A DNA stretch of 64,000 nucleotides from Paralithodes platypus (taxonomy: Eukaryota > Arthropoda > Malacostraca > Decapoda > Lithodidae). Both the position numbers and the translations under genes were made by a program. The stretch spans positions 40,376,399 to 40,440,398 of the forward strand of contig CM064572.1 in the NCBI GenBank assembly GCA_032716605.1, read 5' to 3'. The notes under the pieces are model-generated. The model searched no databases. It was given only the letters and a program-made list of their open reading frames with translations, and had not been told where the DNA came from. This document shows, in pieces, positions 19,905 to 32,376 of this stretch (positions are counted from its first letter, which is position 1; the number at the start of each line of letters is the position of its first letter).

Positions 19905-20245
19905 ATACAAAATGGCCCTTTAAGGGGGTAACTCGCTTTTTATGGAGTCCCTTCTCTGTCATGTTTAGTATATTAGTTTTGAGGTTTTAAGACGTTGGTT
20001 CTGCTAGTTTGGCGACTTTGAGGCCTTTCGCCACATTTCGTTGTCAATTTTAAGACCTTTCGTGTCTTTTAGGTATTCATTTTTTCCTGGCGAGCTATAG
20101 CGAGCCTGTAATTGTATTAGTAACCGGCCTTCTGCCGGACCATTTTTCAACCGAAAAATGTACAAATTTATCTTAAAGGCAGTCTATGGGGTGTTTTTCT
20201 AAGCTTGATGGAGGTCTAGCGAGAAAACTAAAACATAAATGAATT
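19905..20245 (+). repeat. Dispersed repeat R1, copy 1 of a local cluster
   Basis: Order: GGGGGTAACTCGC, 'tgtttagtatattag', 'gacctttcg' lines, TTCCTGGCGAGC, ATAGCGAGCCTG, CGAAAAATGTACAAAT and AAGCTTGATGGAGGTCTAG. It is non-coding. The same order recurs at 20365-20745 and 20885-21205. Confidence 0.75.
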
Positions 20246-20364
20246 CATTAATTAATAGCCCAAAATAACGGCCACTTGCCCCTTAAGTATCTTGAGGGGG
20301 AGGGGGGGGGGGGGTCATTGCTGTTCTCGAGTTTGTTGTTTTAGGTACATTTTTTTATAGTGTT

Positions 20365-20745
20365 TGCTTCTCTTCGATTTTCTTAAGGGGGGATGGTTGT
20401 TTTTCTGGCCCCCCTTCTTCCTCATGCTTAGTCCCATTAGTTTTCAGATTTTAAGACCTATTAGTTTGACGATTTTACGACCTTTGACCCCTTTTCTTCG
20501 TCAATAATAAAACCTTTCATACAATTTAGGCTTTGATATTTTTCCTGGTGAGCGATAGCGAGCCTGTAAGATAGTAGTAACCGGCCTCCGGACGGGAAAT
20601 CTTTCTATCGAAAAATTTACAAATTTATCTCGAAGGGATAAATTTGGGGTGTTTTTGTCTGCTTCTTCTTCTTTAAAGCTTGATGGAAGTCTAGGGAGGG
20701 AACTAAAAAAATAATAAAATAATAAATAAATAAACAAATCAAATA
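20365..20745 (+). repeat. Dispersed repeat R1, copy 2
   Basis: Same block order as copy 1, with extra T-rich sequence before the AAGCTTGATGGA box. Confidence 0.75.
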
Positions 20746-20884
20746 AATGCGCACCCTCCCCCCCCTTAACTTGCTACAATTATATTCGAAAAGTTGACAG
20801 AATTAATTAAAACAATTTTTTTTTGAGGAGGAACACTTAATTGGCAACGTTTGCTGATAGCTTCTTCAGGTCACATGAGGTTTG

Positions 20885-21205
20885 CAGTTTAAGGGGGTAG
20901 TACTCGTTTTTTGGACCCCCCTTCTCCCTCATGTTTAGTATATTAGTTGTGAAATATTAAAACTTGCCTTCCGTTTGTTTGGTGATTTTTATATTTTTCG
21001 CCCCATTTCTTTGTTAATATTTAGACCTTTTGTGCCATTTAGGTGTCGACTTTTTTCCAGGTAATTTTAGAAGAAGGTAGGGACATTTTTCTACTGAAAA
21101 ATGTACAAATCTATCTTGAAAAGGGGTCTAAAGGTAATTTTCTTAAGCTTGATGGAGGTCTAGCGAGGAAACTAAAAAACAAATTACTAAATAAATATAT
21201 ATAGG
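20885..21205 (+). repeat. Dispersed repeat R1, copy 3
   Basis: Same block order but lacking most of the GAGCGATAGCGAG part. Confidence 0.75.
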
Positions 21206-21536
21206 CCAAAACCAAGCACTACCCACTTAAGAAGCGCCTATGTTGCTAATTTTTTTGTTTTTGTTTTTAGATCGTATTTAGCCATTTGAGTCGCATAGGT
21301 AGATTATAATAATCTAAAGTTAATCGTCAAATGGTAACCAGAATATGATGAAAATTGCGTAATTGCGTAACACCATATCTTCATCACCAACAACAACACC
21401 ACCAGTACCACTACCTATCAACTATACTATTAACCATCTACACCAACACCAATGCATCCACCTTTGCACACCACCTCAATTTCTAATCTAACTAAATAAC
21501 TGTCCTTCAACTTCTTCACTTAGATAACGATATTAA
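21206..21536. other. No recognisable feature
   Basis: Includes a CAA/ACC-rich simple stretch at about 21390-21460. No gene is seen. Confidence 0.4.
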
Positions 21537-21751
21537 TTAACCCCTACTGTACCGGCGACTTCTGTTGCATTATATTCTAGCTACATTTAAACGAATTTGT
21601 GCAGTTTAAGAAGGATCTGTTGTAGCAAAAAGGGCTAAATAAGATAGTTCGAAGCCTGTTAATTGCTGGAGGCCCTTTTTTAACTGAATATAATCGTCTA
21701 ATAGTAGCCAGAATAAAGTTAAAAGGACGACACCGGTGCAGAAAGGGTTAA
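21537..21751. mobile_element. TTAA miniature element, 207 bp
   Basis: TTAA at 21537-21540 and 21748-21751 flank imperfect inverted ends: CCCCTACTGTACCGGCGAC on the left and, reading inward from the right, CCCTTTCTGCACCGGTGTC. TTAA duplication is the piggyBac-superfamily signature. The interior resembles 27422-27621 (TTTAAGAAGGAT). No coding capacity. Confidence 0.75.
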
Positions 21752-22256
21752 ATATTACTGAAATGTCGGGTTGGTATTTCAACTTGATTACTTATGATCT
21801 CTACACAATCTTATAATAAGATATCTTGAGATGGAATATGCTCGACAGGGTCACGTCTAGCTTTATATGTCTTGCATCAACTCTTTATCCCATGGCAGCA
21901 TTCACACAATCAGAACACAATAATACTTCACACTTTAGTTTATTCATAGAACATGAGTCTGGGATATAATGTATTGTTCTGTCATATAGGGCAGATAATA
22001 CAGTACTCATGTGACGTATCAAATAGAGAATGGTCAATACTGATATCTTAATTATATATTTTTTTTTTTTTTTTTTTAAGAGACAATGAACGGAGGAAGG
22101 AAAAACACAGACAAAACAAAAAGGTCCATGTGCCTAAAGGCATCCTCCATTCATAAAATGTTTGTAACAACTGGATTTAAACAATTGTAGATTGTAAGTT
22201 TGTGGAAAGCAATTCGAGGGAAGTGAATTCCAAAGAGTAGTAGCTCTGGGGATAAA

Positions 22257-22701
22257 TTAATTCTGATAAGCAGAAGTTCTGCATTGTGGAGGAGAAAGTG
22301 TAAATTCATGGGCGCTCTCAGCTGCCCTAGTTCTACGGGGAAAGATGTGGAGAGGCGGCACAATTGAAGCAAGTTCCTCGGAACAATTGCTGTGCAAATA
22401 TCTGTAGAATAATGCAAGGGATGCAACGTTTCTTCGTATGGATAATGTAGGAAGGTCCTGTGTGATTGCAGGGTTATTGATTAATCTAATAGCTTTATTT
22501 TGAATTTTGTCCAACTGCTTCAATGCAACCACTCCCACTTCCACCCCACAGAGGTGAACAGTAATCCATCTGAGAACGCACATGACTTTTATATATCACG
22601 GCCAACTGCTCGTCAGTGAAGAATTCTCGAACTCTGTACAGGAGTCCCAGTTTTTTAGAGGCATTCTTAGCAATGCCTCTAACATAATGTGTCCAGCTCA
22701 A
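22257..22701 (-). pseudogene. LINE RT C-terminal region (two frames)
   Basis: Two overlapping frames (22495-22701 and 22257-22583) carry the end of the reverse transcriptase: WTHYVRGIAKNASKKLGLLY, IYKSHVRSQMDYCSPLWGG, then LKQLDKIQNKAIRLI and LFYRYLHSNCSEEL. A frameshift separates them, and an in-frame TAA follows SAYQN before the final WNSLP block. No catalytic residues lie here. Confidence 0.8.
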
Positions 22702-22710
22702 GTTAGTAGT

Positions 22711-23654
22711 TCATGTTACACCGAGAATGTCAATACTAGGGGAAGTGGGAATATTTACATCATTAAAAAATATATGGGAGTCAGTGAGATTCTGTCGGTT
22801 ATAAATTTGAATGTACTTGGTTTTCTGTGCATTAAAGGAAACTAGATTCTTTTGTCCCCATCCATTAATTCTAGAAAGGTCCTGGTTCAGAGAAATTGCA
22901 GTGTTTATTTTTGAATTTATAAGATCGGGTTGGGTGAAAGAATTGGTAAATGTGAAGGAACTGTGGAGTGTTGAGTCATCTGCGTAGGAATGTATTGGAT
23001 TATGAGTGGTAGATATGAGATCATTGATATGAATGAGGAACATAATTGGGGCCAAAACTGATCCCTGGGGAACACCAGCATTTATTGAGTGAAATTGAGA
23101 ATAAAGGCCATCTACCATTACACATATTTTTCTGTTATGAAGATAAGAAGAAATTAGTGGAACTAATGATGCAAGGCCGTAGTGTGACATCTTCGACAAT
23201 AAGGATTGATGCCAGACTCTATCAAATGCCTTTGATATATCCAGTGCTATTGTATGTGTTTCACCATGTTGGTCTGTAGCTTGGTTGATTTGATGCGTAA
23301 GAAGGCAAAGCATGTCTGCAGTTGATCGACATCGTCTAAAACCATATTGCCTATCACTGATTAATTTATTATTCTCAAGATGCTAATTATGTGATTATTT
23401 AATATAATTTCAAAGACTTTACCAAGAGTGGAAGTTATAGCTATTGGTCTGTAGTTTGATGGATCTGAAGAGGCACCTTTTTTAGGAACTGGATGGATGT
23501 TTGCTTCTTTCCAGGGTACTGGGAAGCATGAGGTATGAGTACACAGACGGAAACATTTTGCCAATACAGGAGCGAGCACCAAGGAGCAATTCTTAAGTAC
23601 TATTGGAGGAATTTCATCTGGACCTGGAGCCTTATCTACTGAGAGATTCTGCAA
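22711..23654 (-). pseudogene. LINE reverse transcriptase core (frameshifted)
   Basis: The fingers segment lies in one frame (23361-23654: DKAPGPDEIPP, PSNYRPIAITSTLGKVFE) and the palm in another (22711-23313: ALDISKAFDRVWH, NAGVPQGSVLAPI, SYADDSTLH). The catalytic YADD box is at 22974-22988 and intact. The SDRQYGFRR-type bridge between them is cut by a frame change at about 23320-23360. An RT of this type would prime on nicked target DNA and copy its own mRNA. The copy cannot be translated as one protein. Confidence 0.88.
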
Positions 23655-24022
23655 AATAGTTTTGACATGTCTGGTGTGGATCTTAAGTGAGGGAATTTCA
23701 GGCGAATTAAAATTAAGTACAGGGACATCTTGATTTATTTCATCTAAGGTTGAGTTGGTGGAGAAAATATCCGCAAGAAGGTTAGCTTTACCTCGTGGGT
23801 CACTTACAAGATTGCCAGTCGGAGATTTTAATGGTGGAATGGATGAAGCAGTAGTGAAGTTGGATTTAAATGAGTTAAGAGTAGACCAAAATATTTTGTT
23901 ATCATTTGGATTATTTAGAAGTTTATTTGCCTGCTTGTGGAGAAAGTTTTATTTAGTTAGGTTTAATACAGTTTTGGCATGATTTCTGATGTTTCTAAAG
24001 TAATTAAAGGCTTCATTTAGTC

Positions 24023-24681
24023 ACGTTACAATTACACACAGTATAGGTAATATAGATATGCAGGAATAATGGTGTTACACATGTACATAGATAATCAAGT
24101 TAAATGATAATGCGTATGTGAGTGTAACGTCTAGCGCGAAGACTTCTGACATAGGGCAAATTGACTTGATGACAATAGCATTCACGAGCGTGGGGCGGTG
24201 AGCGCTTATCAAGGGATTAACGGAACGGTCAGACAGGTAAGATAAATATAAAGGTAGTGCGTTTGACCCTAAGTCAGAATGACTGCTTTGGTATGAATTT
24301 ATAATTCGAAATTGTGCGACTATAAGACACTGGTGAATATTAAATATATACTAAAGAGCTTATCGACAGGGTGGTTTAAGTTGGAATTGACTAATTTAAG
24401 CGTTTTTTGTGAAAAAGTTTAAACACGGATACGAAAAATAGATTTACACCGGGTAAGAGTTCGATACACACAAGTATACCTGTAGAATCCAAATTCAAAT
24501 TAAGATCAATGAATCGCTATAACAGGTTTCTAGAATGAATGCAAATTAATATAAAATGAGGAAAGACACTCAATTAAAATGCGACTGGATAATCACAGTA
24601 AAGTAGAATTCGGAAGAACTCAGAATACAAAAGGACATACACGACTAAGTTGTACTGGGTTAAAATACTACGGTAATAGCA
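24023..24681. other. No recognisable feature
   Basis: AT-rich sequence between the LINE and the TTAA element. The 199-codon frame at 24579-25178 runs through the TTAA element and is not a gene. Confidence 0.45.
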
Positions 24682-25167
24682 TTAACCCCTTATTAGCGGG
24701 GCCCGACTTAAGTCCGTATAGAGAACACCTGCCCAAAGAGCGGGGCCCGACTTTAGTCTGTGTGCAATTTTGGAGCAATATTGCCTCTGAGAGAGAGACG
24801 AGCGGTGGGCGGAGCGTAGGTCGGGCTCTGACCGTTCGGCACGGGTCCCGTGGGCCTACTGACGTTTACTCCACACACATCCACCCTCCCTCCCTCACTA
24901 CACAGGGTATTATGTCAAGAAATTACCATATTTTAGGGATTTTTCCTTCGTCTTGCACAATCGTTGCAAGAGAACGCGTGGTCGTAGGAGGATGGTTCTG
25001 GTGTCATTGGAAAGCTGAATTAACGCCCTTTCAGGGATACATAATTGTATTACGCTCTGGCTCTTGTTTATGCATGAAAAGGAGCACGGAAACAAGGCCA
25101 TTTAGGGTAAAACCACCCGCTTGGCGGGTAGTAGAAATTCCTTACGGGCCCGCTCGTAAGGCGTTAA
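24682..25167 (+). mobile_element. TTAA miniature element, family M1, copy 1
   Basis: TTAA at 24682-24685 and 25164-25167. The ends are inverted: CCCCTTATTAGCGGGGCCCG against CGGGCCCGCTCGTAAGGCG. The body contains the family blocks GTGTCATTGGAAAGCT, CCTTTCAGGGATA, TTACGCTCTGG and TTTATGCATGAAAA. Length 478 bp, non-coding. Other members are at 38612, 44481, 52649 and, diverged, 63325. Confidence 0.8.
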
Positions 25168-25441
25168 AGGAAATTTGAATGTATTAGCCAATCCCTATAT
25201 GGCAATATGTGGATCAAAGATATGTACGCGAATTACATGAACATAATATGATGTAATTAAATAGTTTCTATGGAAATACTAAATCGAAATAGTAATGGTC
25301 TCTCAGATAATACGGAGACACGAATAATAAATAACTTGAACAAGAGTTACTATAAAGGTGTGAAAAGAATTAATAATTACCCACACATGTAGATCAGATT
25401 AATTCACAAGCACTGGTATAAACTAGATAGCTGGAATAACA
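25168..25441. other. No recognisable feature
   Basis: AT-rich sequence without repeats or frames that I can place. Confidence 0.4.
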
Positions 25442-25926
25442 GGGGAGGTGTGGCAGAGAGGTCTTGCCACTGGACTGTAAATCCAATGGACCCGGGTTCG
25501 AATTCCAATATGTCAATGGGAAGATATTATTGGGATGGAATTTGTGCTATACCTTAGTATCAGTGCATTACCACAGCACACCGAAATGCCAAAATAAATA
25601 CCCTCATTGTTCCCTGATTAAATAGCATTGTATGAATATTCCCATATTCAAAAATATGCTACAGGGGGGTAATGCCTAGTGAGTTAATTGTTCAATAGGT
25701 GACGTTCTGAGAGTGAGGGTCCGAGCCTGGGGGATGAGACTGTGAAGCGCAGAGGCGGAGCAGCTTCAGAGATGGAATTGCTTCGAGCCGTGAAGCTTCG
25801 CATGTCTCACTCCCTAGACTGGAGCAAGACCTCACAGGCCTCTCCGTTTTCAGCGGTAGAGTGTAAAGGCTATCAGCCTATGCCCGAGAGGGAGTAGTTG
25901 GAATATAGAAAAAAAAAAAAAAAAAT
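25442..25926 (+). mobile_element. tRNA-derived SINE with poly(A) tail
   Basis: A tRNA-like head contains an A-box-like TGGCAGAGAGG (25451-25461) and a B-box GGTTCGAATTCC (25495-25506), the internal RNA polymerase III promoter. GTA sits where the anticodon would be (25477-25479), suggesting a tRNA-Tyr-like origin. The body (AATATGTCAATGGGAAG...) is shared with 12206-12626, and the element ends in an A-run at 25910-25925. It encodes no protein and would depend on a LINE reverse transcriptase. Confidence 0.78.
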
Positions 25927-26996
25927 AGAATTAAAATTAACTCAACTTCTTGACTTTTCGGTAAGGAAAGATAGACAGATTAACATTTGGGCATAGCCTA
26001 GGTCCTAGGTAAATTATAGCAAATAAGGGAATGTCTTCCCAGTATACATTTACACTTCAACTTGGATACACAAGAGAATAAATAACATATATAGGTGACA
26101 TCTGAGAGTATTCCGTCTTTGAGCCTGGATCGAGATGAATGTATATAACTGGTGCGCAAATGATAATTAACGATAACACTTCAAGAAATATATTGCAAGG
26201 GGGTATACGTAGCAATATCTAGTGCGATGAATTCACTTGCACAGATCAAGATTTAATGGGAGGATAAATGACTATGTAACGTATACACAGATCGATAATT
26301 AAATAAATAACGGGCACAGATCCTTGGCACAGATCAACTTAATAACACTTTCGGAATACTCACATATATAACCTTACCTGCAACAATAGCCACAAATTGA
26401 GATCACAGAAACACTTAGGGTTATCGTGGAGGAGGAGAAGGGCCAAGTACGAGGGTCGGGGCGTCACAGATGTCCGGGCACAGCAGCTGGGCGTAATGGG
26501 GCCACTCGTCAGGAGTCCAGGGGGTAGGGCCAGACGTCAGGGTATAGCTCCGACAGGGGTCTAAGGGCAGGGGGGCAGGTGGACGGCAGGCTCATTCTCT
26601 CTTTTAGGCAAACGGCTCCCGGACACCAATCCGGATGGAGCGTTTAGGCAGGTATACTCCCGGACATAGATCCGGACGGAGCAAGCTGCTGAGTGTGAAC
26701 TGACTTCCTGTAGTTTCAGTCAGTACATATTCGGGTTATTTCTCTTAGTCAGGTTGTGTGATCTCGTATGAATAGGGGCATAGTAAATACATAAAAATGG
26801 GCTATGTTGCGGTTAATAATTACAAGAAAAATATATTATGGTGCTTAATGACATCGTACTGAGGTTCTCGCCTTTTTTACCTTTGGTTCTTTCTTATATC
26901 ATCAAGCCTGATGATGCAATTCGTGATTTCCTGTTCACTAATTATTTTGGCTATTTGTACTGTTTATGTAATGGTTTTCTTCTGTGGCACTTCATA
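25927..26996. other. No gene seen; two GC-rich hairpins at 26614-26683
   Basis: Mostly AT-rich. Two adjacent hairpins (CTCCCGGAC with CCGGATGGAG, then CTCCCGGAC with CCGGACGGAG) are separated by TTTAGGCAGGTA. The 26440-26600 stretch is GC-rich and non-coding. Confidence 0.45.
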
Positions 26997-27383
26997 TCAC
27001 CATTTCACTTTCCTTCTCGTCTGGCAGCTTCTTGAGGATGGAGGACCCCAACAATTTAAGTACTCCCAGGGCTCTTTATGCTTAGATTGCATAAACACTT
27101 TTTCATCATAGTACTCGAGGGGGTATTCGGGGGGAAGTTCTGCCATGGCTATTTGAGTCCTGCCCTGTGATTGGCGGGGCCGCGTGAGGTGTTGATTGGA
27201 GGGGCTTGACCTGCCCTTCGGGGGTAACTCACCTGTACGGGGAATTAGAGCATGGGTATAGGGGTCAGATTTCCCATTCTCTGGAGAATGGGAAATTAGT
27301 CTATTTCTAAATCCTTTTCTTCTGGTCTCCCTGGATTCCCTTACGGTGGCTATCTTGTGTGGTTGTCCTTTTGGCTCCGTCAT
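26997..27383 (-). CDS. Unidentified 128-codon open frame
   Basis: Basic, Pro/Arg/Ser-rich N-terminal half and a more ordered end (MAELPPEYPLEYYDEKVFM, HKEPWEYLNCWG). No domain is recognised. It ends 34 bp before a TTAA miniature element, in a region without other genes. It could be the C-terminus of a decayed LTR-element polyprotein or a chance frame. Low confidence. Confidence 0.2.
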   Translation of the reverse strand: MTEPKGQPHKIATVRESRETRRKGFRNRLISHSPENGKSDPYTHALIPRTGELPPKGRSSPSNQHLTRPRQSQGRTQIAMAELPPEYPLEYYDEKVFMQSKHKEPWEYLNCWGPPSSRSCQTRRKVKW

Positions 27384-27417
27384 TTCAATTACCTACGGTC
27401 TGATTACATTATTAGGC

Positions 27418-27625
27418 TTAACCTCTTCAACACGATGACGTAACTTTTATCCTTAATATAATGTGCCGAGTTTAATCAGCTTAAGAAGGATTTCTGGCAA
27501 GCAATGGGGTAAAAATCTATCTTAATTAACCTTCTTACATCCTAGAGAGCCTTCTAAAGTGTATAAAATTGTCAAATAATACCCAAGATACAAACATTAT
27601 GGTGTCATCGTACTGAAGGGGTTAA
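27418..27625. mobile_element. TTAA miniature element, 200 bp
   Basis: TTAA at 27418-27421 and 27622-27625. The inverted ends are CCTCTTCAACACGATGACG and, reading inward from the right, CCCCTTCAGTACGATGACA. Interior blocks (TTAAGAAGGATT) resemble 21541-21747. Confidence 0.8.
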
Positions 27626-27756
27626 AGAAACATCTAGGTAAACTGAATATAACTACATCAGAAGATAAGCATCTGATTATTAGAGCTTTGAGACCTTAAA
27701 ATTAGCAATTAACATCAAAAGGTGGATATAATATTATTATTAGTAGTATTATTAGG

Positions 27757-28575
27757 GGTTCGACCCCTACGGGGAACCCCTATTGTAATCATTAAATCTA
27801 CTTTTTCATCCAAATTATTTTTCCACGCTGGTTTTTACACGATAACTCCAGAACCGATTTTTGGATTCGGGCCCAAACTTTCACACAAGGTGCGTTTCTG
27901 TATTGGTCCACTTTTGATATGCTAAACATCCGAAATGGCGGCCAAACAGGTCCGTGGCAGCCGTTTTCCCGAAAAATTTAAAACTTAAATACCGTCTCTT
28001 CCATTCAAATAAAATGATTGGGCTTTGGTATATGGACTCCACTACTAATGCTCCGCAAATGTTATAGAAAAGGTTTTGCTTTTGCACATGGGTTTTTTCC
28101 GTTTTTTTCCTCGAAAACACTTAAAATTCCACATCTTGAAAACTACACGGATGATCAAATCCATGTTTGCATAGTTGGGTGAGGCTTGCAATTCCGAACG
28201 TTTTAGTACCAAAAGAATAGAAATTGGTGGAATAGTTTGGCCGCAGCATTGAAAACTGTCTATTCCTAAATTACTTTAAAACCGTGTGAGGTACCCACAC
28301 AACGCTTTCAGTCTTCAGTGTATAGGCTTCCCGCATTCCCTAGTTTTGCTTAATAATAGTGTAGATTAATTATTCAGATCCATACATTTTTTAAATTGAA
28401 CTCTCTCAAAATAGTTTGAGTTCCTACGAATTCCAGCAATTATTTAGCCAACCTACCTATACATACCTACCCTACCAAATAATAATGATAATTCATTTTT
28501 TTTTTTGGTGAATAACAGAGTATTGGCTAAGGTTTTAACAATTCCTCCCTCTGCCAAATGCTTTGTTTAATAACA
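27757..28575 (+). repeat. Dispersed repeat R2, uninterrupted copy A
   Basis: Starts GGGGTTCGACCCCTACGGGG and ends TTTGTTTAATAAC. Landmarks are AACTCCAGAACCG, GGCGGCCAAACAGGTCCGTG and ACTTAAAATTCCACATC. Copy B (30173-34014) has the same order but is split at that last TTAA. Non-coding. Confidence 0.8.
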
Positions 28576-28819
28576 AAGTTCTTGAACTTCAAAGTTTTAA
28601 CAATTTTTGGTGTGGTGTGACTTACCTTTCCTCCTCCCTCAAACAGCATGCAACGTTATCAAGGGTTCAAGAAGTATTGCATGCTTCCATAAAAATATAT
28701 ATAGTCCGTTATTTACGCAATAACTACGGAACTGCTTGTCAGATCGGGACCAAACTTTGACTCAAGGTGCATTTTTGTATTGGGCAACTTTTGATATGAT
28801 ATCCAAAATGGTGGCCAGA
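28576..28819. other. Partial R2-like sequence
   Basis: 28730-28820 repeats the R2 blocks 'gggaccaaactttgactcaagg' and GGTGGCCAGAC.CGCCCGTGGCAGCC in diverged form. No gene. Confidence 0.5.
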
Positions 28820-30015
28820 CACGCCCGTGGCAGCCTTTCACACCCAACCCATCTCGTCCTATCTAATTTTATGTTAAACTCTATTGTTCTTGATCCCACT
28901 ATAGGACTCGGTAGCCTATTCCACATATCTACAACTCTGTTATTAAACGAATAGAGGCAGATCCCTTACACACCCAGTCTCTCTCTGTCGCTCGATTGTT
29001 TGCACACTGGTACAAATGAGGCAGATCCCTTACACATGCAACTAAGATGAACATGGGAATCTGCAGAGAGACAAGTGGCCCACAAAAGGCAGATCCCTTT
29101 CACATCCAACCCATTTCATCCATATGACTAACTGATTTTATCTTGAAATTCTCTATTGTTCTTGATCCCACTATAGCACTAGGTAGCCTATTTCACATAT
29201 CTACGACTCTGTTACGAGAGAGGCAGATCCCTTACACAGCCAATCTCTCTCTCTCTCTCTCTCTTATTTGAACACTTGTACAAATGAGGCAGACCCTTAC
29301 ATATGCTACCAAGATGAAAATGGGAGTCTGTGGAGAGCCGATTTGCCCAAAAACGGCAGATCCCTTTCACACCCAACTCATCTCGTTCTATCAAATTTTA
29401 TGTTGAAGCTCCATTGTTTTACACCCATGTTATCATATACCTGCAACCAAAACACAATTGTAAGAAATAGGAACATAAGAAAATGGGAGTCTGTAGAGAG
29501 CCAATTGGCCCACACAAGACAGATCCTTTTCACACCCAACCCATCTCATAAAAACTCTCTCATTTAGCTGTCTTCCATACATTTATGACATCCTAGTCTC
29601 TGTCTCTCTCACAAATGAGAACATAAGAAAACCGAAGTTTGCAGAGAGCCGATTGGCCCACACATGTCAGATCCCTTTCACACCCAACCCATCCCATGCT
29701 CTCTCGCTCTCTCTCTCATATTTATCGCTATCTTCCTTACGTTTACGACATCCTATTATCTTTTGCCATACTCTCTCTCTCTCTCCCTCACAAATGAGAA
29801 CATAAACAAAATAAGGAAATGGGAGTCTGCAGAGAGCCAATTGACCTACACATGGCAGATCCCTCTCAAACCCAACCCATCTTGTTCTATCTAATTTCAA
29901 GTTGAAGCTCTATTGTTCTTGATCCCATTATAGCAGCCTATTCCTCATATCTACAACTCTGTTACTAAACAAATAGAGGCAGATCCCTTATACAGCCAAT
30001 CTCTCCCTGTGTCAC
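28820..30015 (-). repeat. Tandem array of LINE 3'-end fragments
   Basis: On the minus strand each unit reads as the C-terminal block of a LINE RT (NRVVDMWNRLPSAIVGSRTIE, KLDRTRWVG) followed by a common untranslated tail (GAGGGATCTGCC, CTCTCTGCAGACTCCCATT). About four C-terminal blocks can be placed (near 28845-28950, 29105-29215, 29365-29400 and 29850-29975), with extra tail-only units and CT-rich simple repeats between. None is a complete gene. Confidence 0.65.
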
Positions 30016-30533
30016 TCACATTTGTTTGCACAATCTGTTCCTTCTGTAGTTTCTCCATGCCCGATAGTTTAAATGATCCTTTGATATCTGTGACACAGCT
30101 TTTGTATCCAACACAATACCCTGCTTGCAAAACCGCTCGAACCCCAGACAACGTTGCTTGCAACTTTAATTAGGGGTTCGTCCCCTACTGTAATCATTAA
30201 ACCCGGTTTTTGTTCCAAATTCTTCTTACGCGCCGGTTTCGACGCAATAACTCCAGAACCGCTTTTTGGATCGGGATCAACTTTCACAAGAGGTGCGTTT
30301 TTGTATTGGGCAACTTTTGATTTGCTAAACATCCGGCATGGCGGCCAAACAGGTCCGTGGCAGCCGATTTCCCGAAAAACTTGACGCCTAAATACCGTCT
30401 CTCCCACTCATAGGAAACGACTGGGCTTTGGCATACGGACTCCCCTACTAATGCTCCACAAATGTTATAGAGAAGGTTTTGCTTTTGCACGTGGGGTTTT
30501 TTCCGGCAATCTTGAAAAAAACTCGAATTCCAC
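30016..30533 (+). repeat. R2 copy B, left half (with upstream extension)
   Basis: 30030-30172 carries an upstream extension also found at 63845-63960 (CAACGTTGCTTGCAACTTTAA). From 30173 it follows copy A (GGGGTTCG-CCCC, AACTCCAGAACCG, GGCGGCCAAACAGGTCCGTG). It is cut at TTAA 30534-30537. Confidence 0.8.
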
Positions 30534-31153
30534 TTAACCCTCCCGCATCTATAGGACGCGATCGAGTCATAACGCCACCCCTCCAAGAGTGCTCGTATGA
30601 CACAATCGCGTCATAATGCCACCTGTAAGTTAGAAATATTCGCCAGACTCAATTTGGACTGGTAAGTTAGGCATCAGTTAGTTACAAAAGGAAGTATCTA
30701 GCAACCCCATAGCGTCCCTCTCTGAGGAGTGCGGGCCTCTGTAAAGTCAGTAGTTTCCTGGCCCCCAGACTGTGAGGCAGGGTCCCGGCCCTTTAAATTC
30801 TGGGCTCCCTCCATCTGGCCCACCATGCCTAGCTATAGGCAGGCAATTATGGATTATTTCATCTACCCAGTGAAAGTGTTTAGTGAATAATTCGAACTAT
30901 ATATGTATATAAGATGTTACTTGTGACTTTTGGTGACTGAGGGGAGTGAATCTTGGTTAACCCCTTGAGTATTGATGCAGTCTTGTCTAGGTATCATTGA
31001 TGACTTTACACTATTTTTTGCTTGAAAGACAAACATATTTATCAATAAATACTGCCTACGAAATAAATACATTATAATCACGAAGATGTCACAGGAATGC
31101 TTACTGGAAGTATGGTAAGTACTCTATGGAATTTTAGTTATATTACAGTATAT

Positions 31154-32291
<1,138 letters not shown>

Positions 32292-32376
32292 TTATATATT
32301 TATATAAATGTTGTACATTGTGGCAAAGATATACAACTGTATAAACATTCTCATATATTTACATAACAATAACAAT

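Larger units (their letters stand above)
22062..24022 (-). mobile_element. CR1/Jockey-type LINE, 5'-truncated, with poly(A)
   Basis: Minus-strand element. The poly(A) tail is the T-run near 22060-22078 on the plus strand. Moving 5' from there come a short 3' untranslated region, the C-terminal block (WNSLP, MNGGC), the thumb region (GLLYRVREFFTDEQL), the RT core and the linker (RNIRNHAKTVLNLTK, then FSTNSTLDEI). The endonuclease is absent, so it is truncated at about 24022. Several frameshifts and stops show it is old. Confidence 0.88.

Noticed and set aside
24579..25178. 199-codon open frame as a host gene
   Set aside because: It runs through the whole M1 TTAA element, including its terminal repeats, and the other M1 copies do not keep the frame.
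25449..25506. Functional tRNA-Tyr gene
   Set aside because: A and B boxes are present, but the acceptor stem does not close and the unit continues into a SINE body with poly(A).
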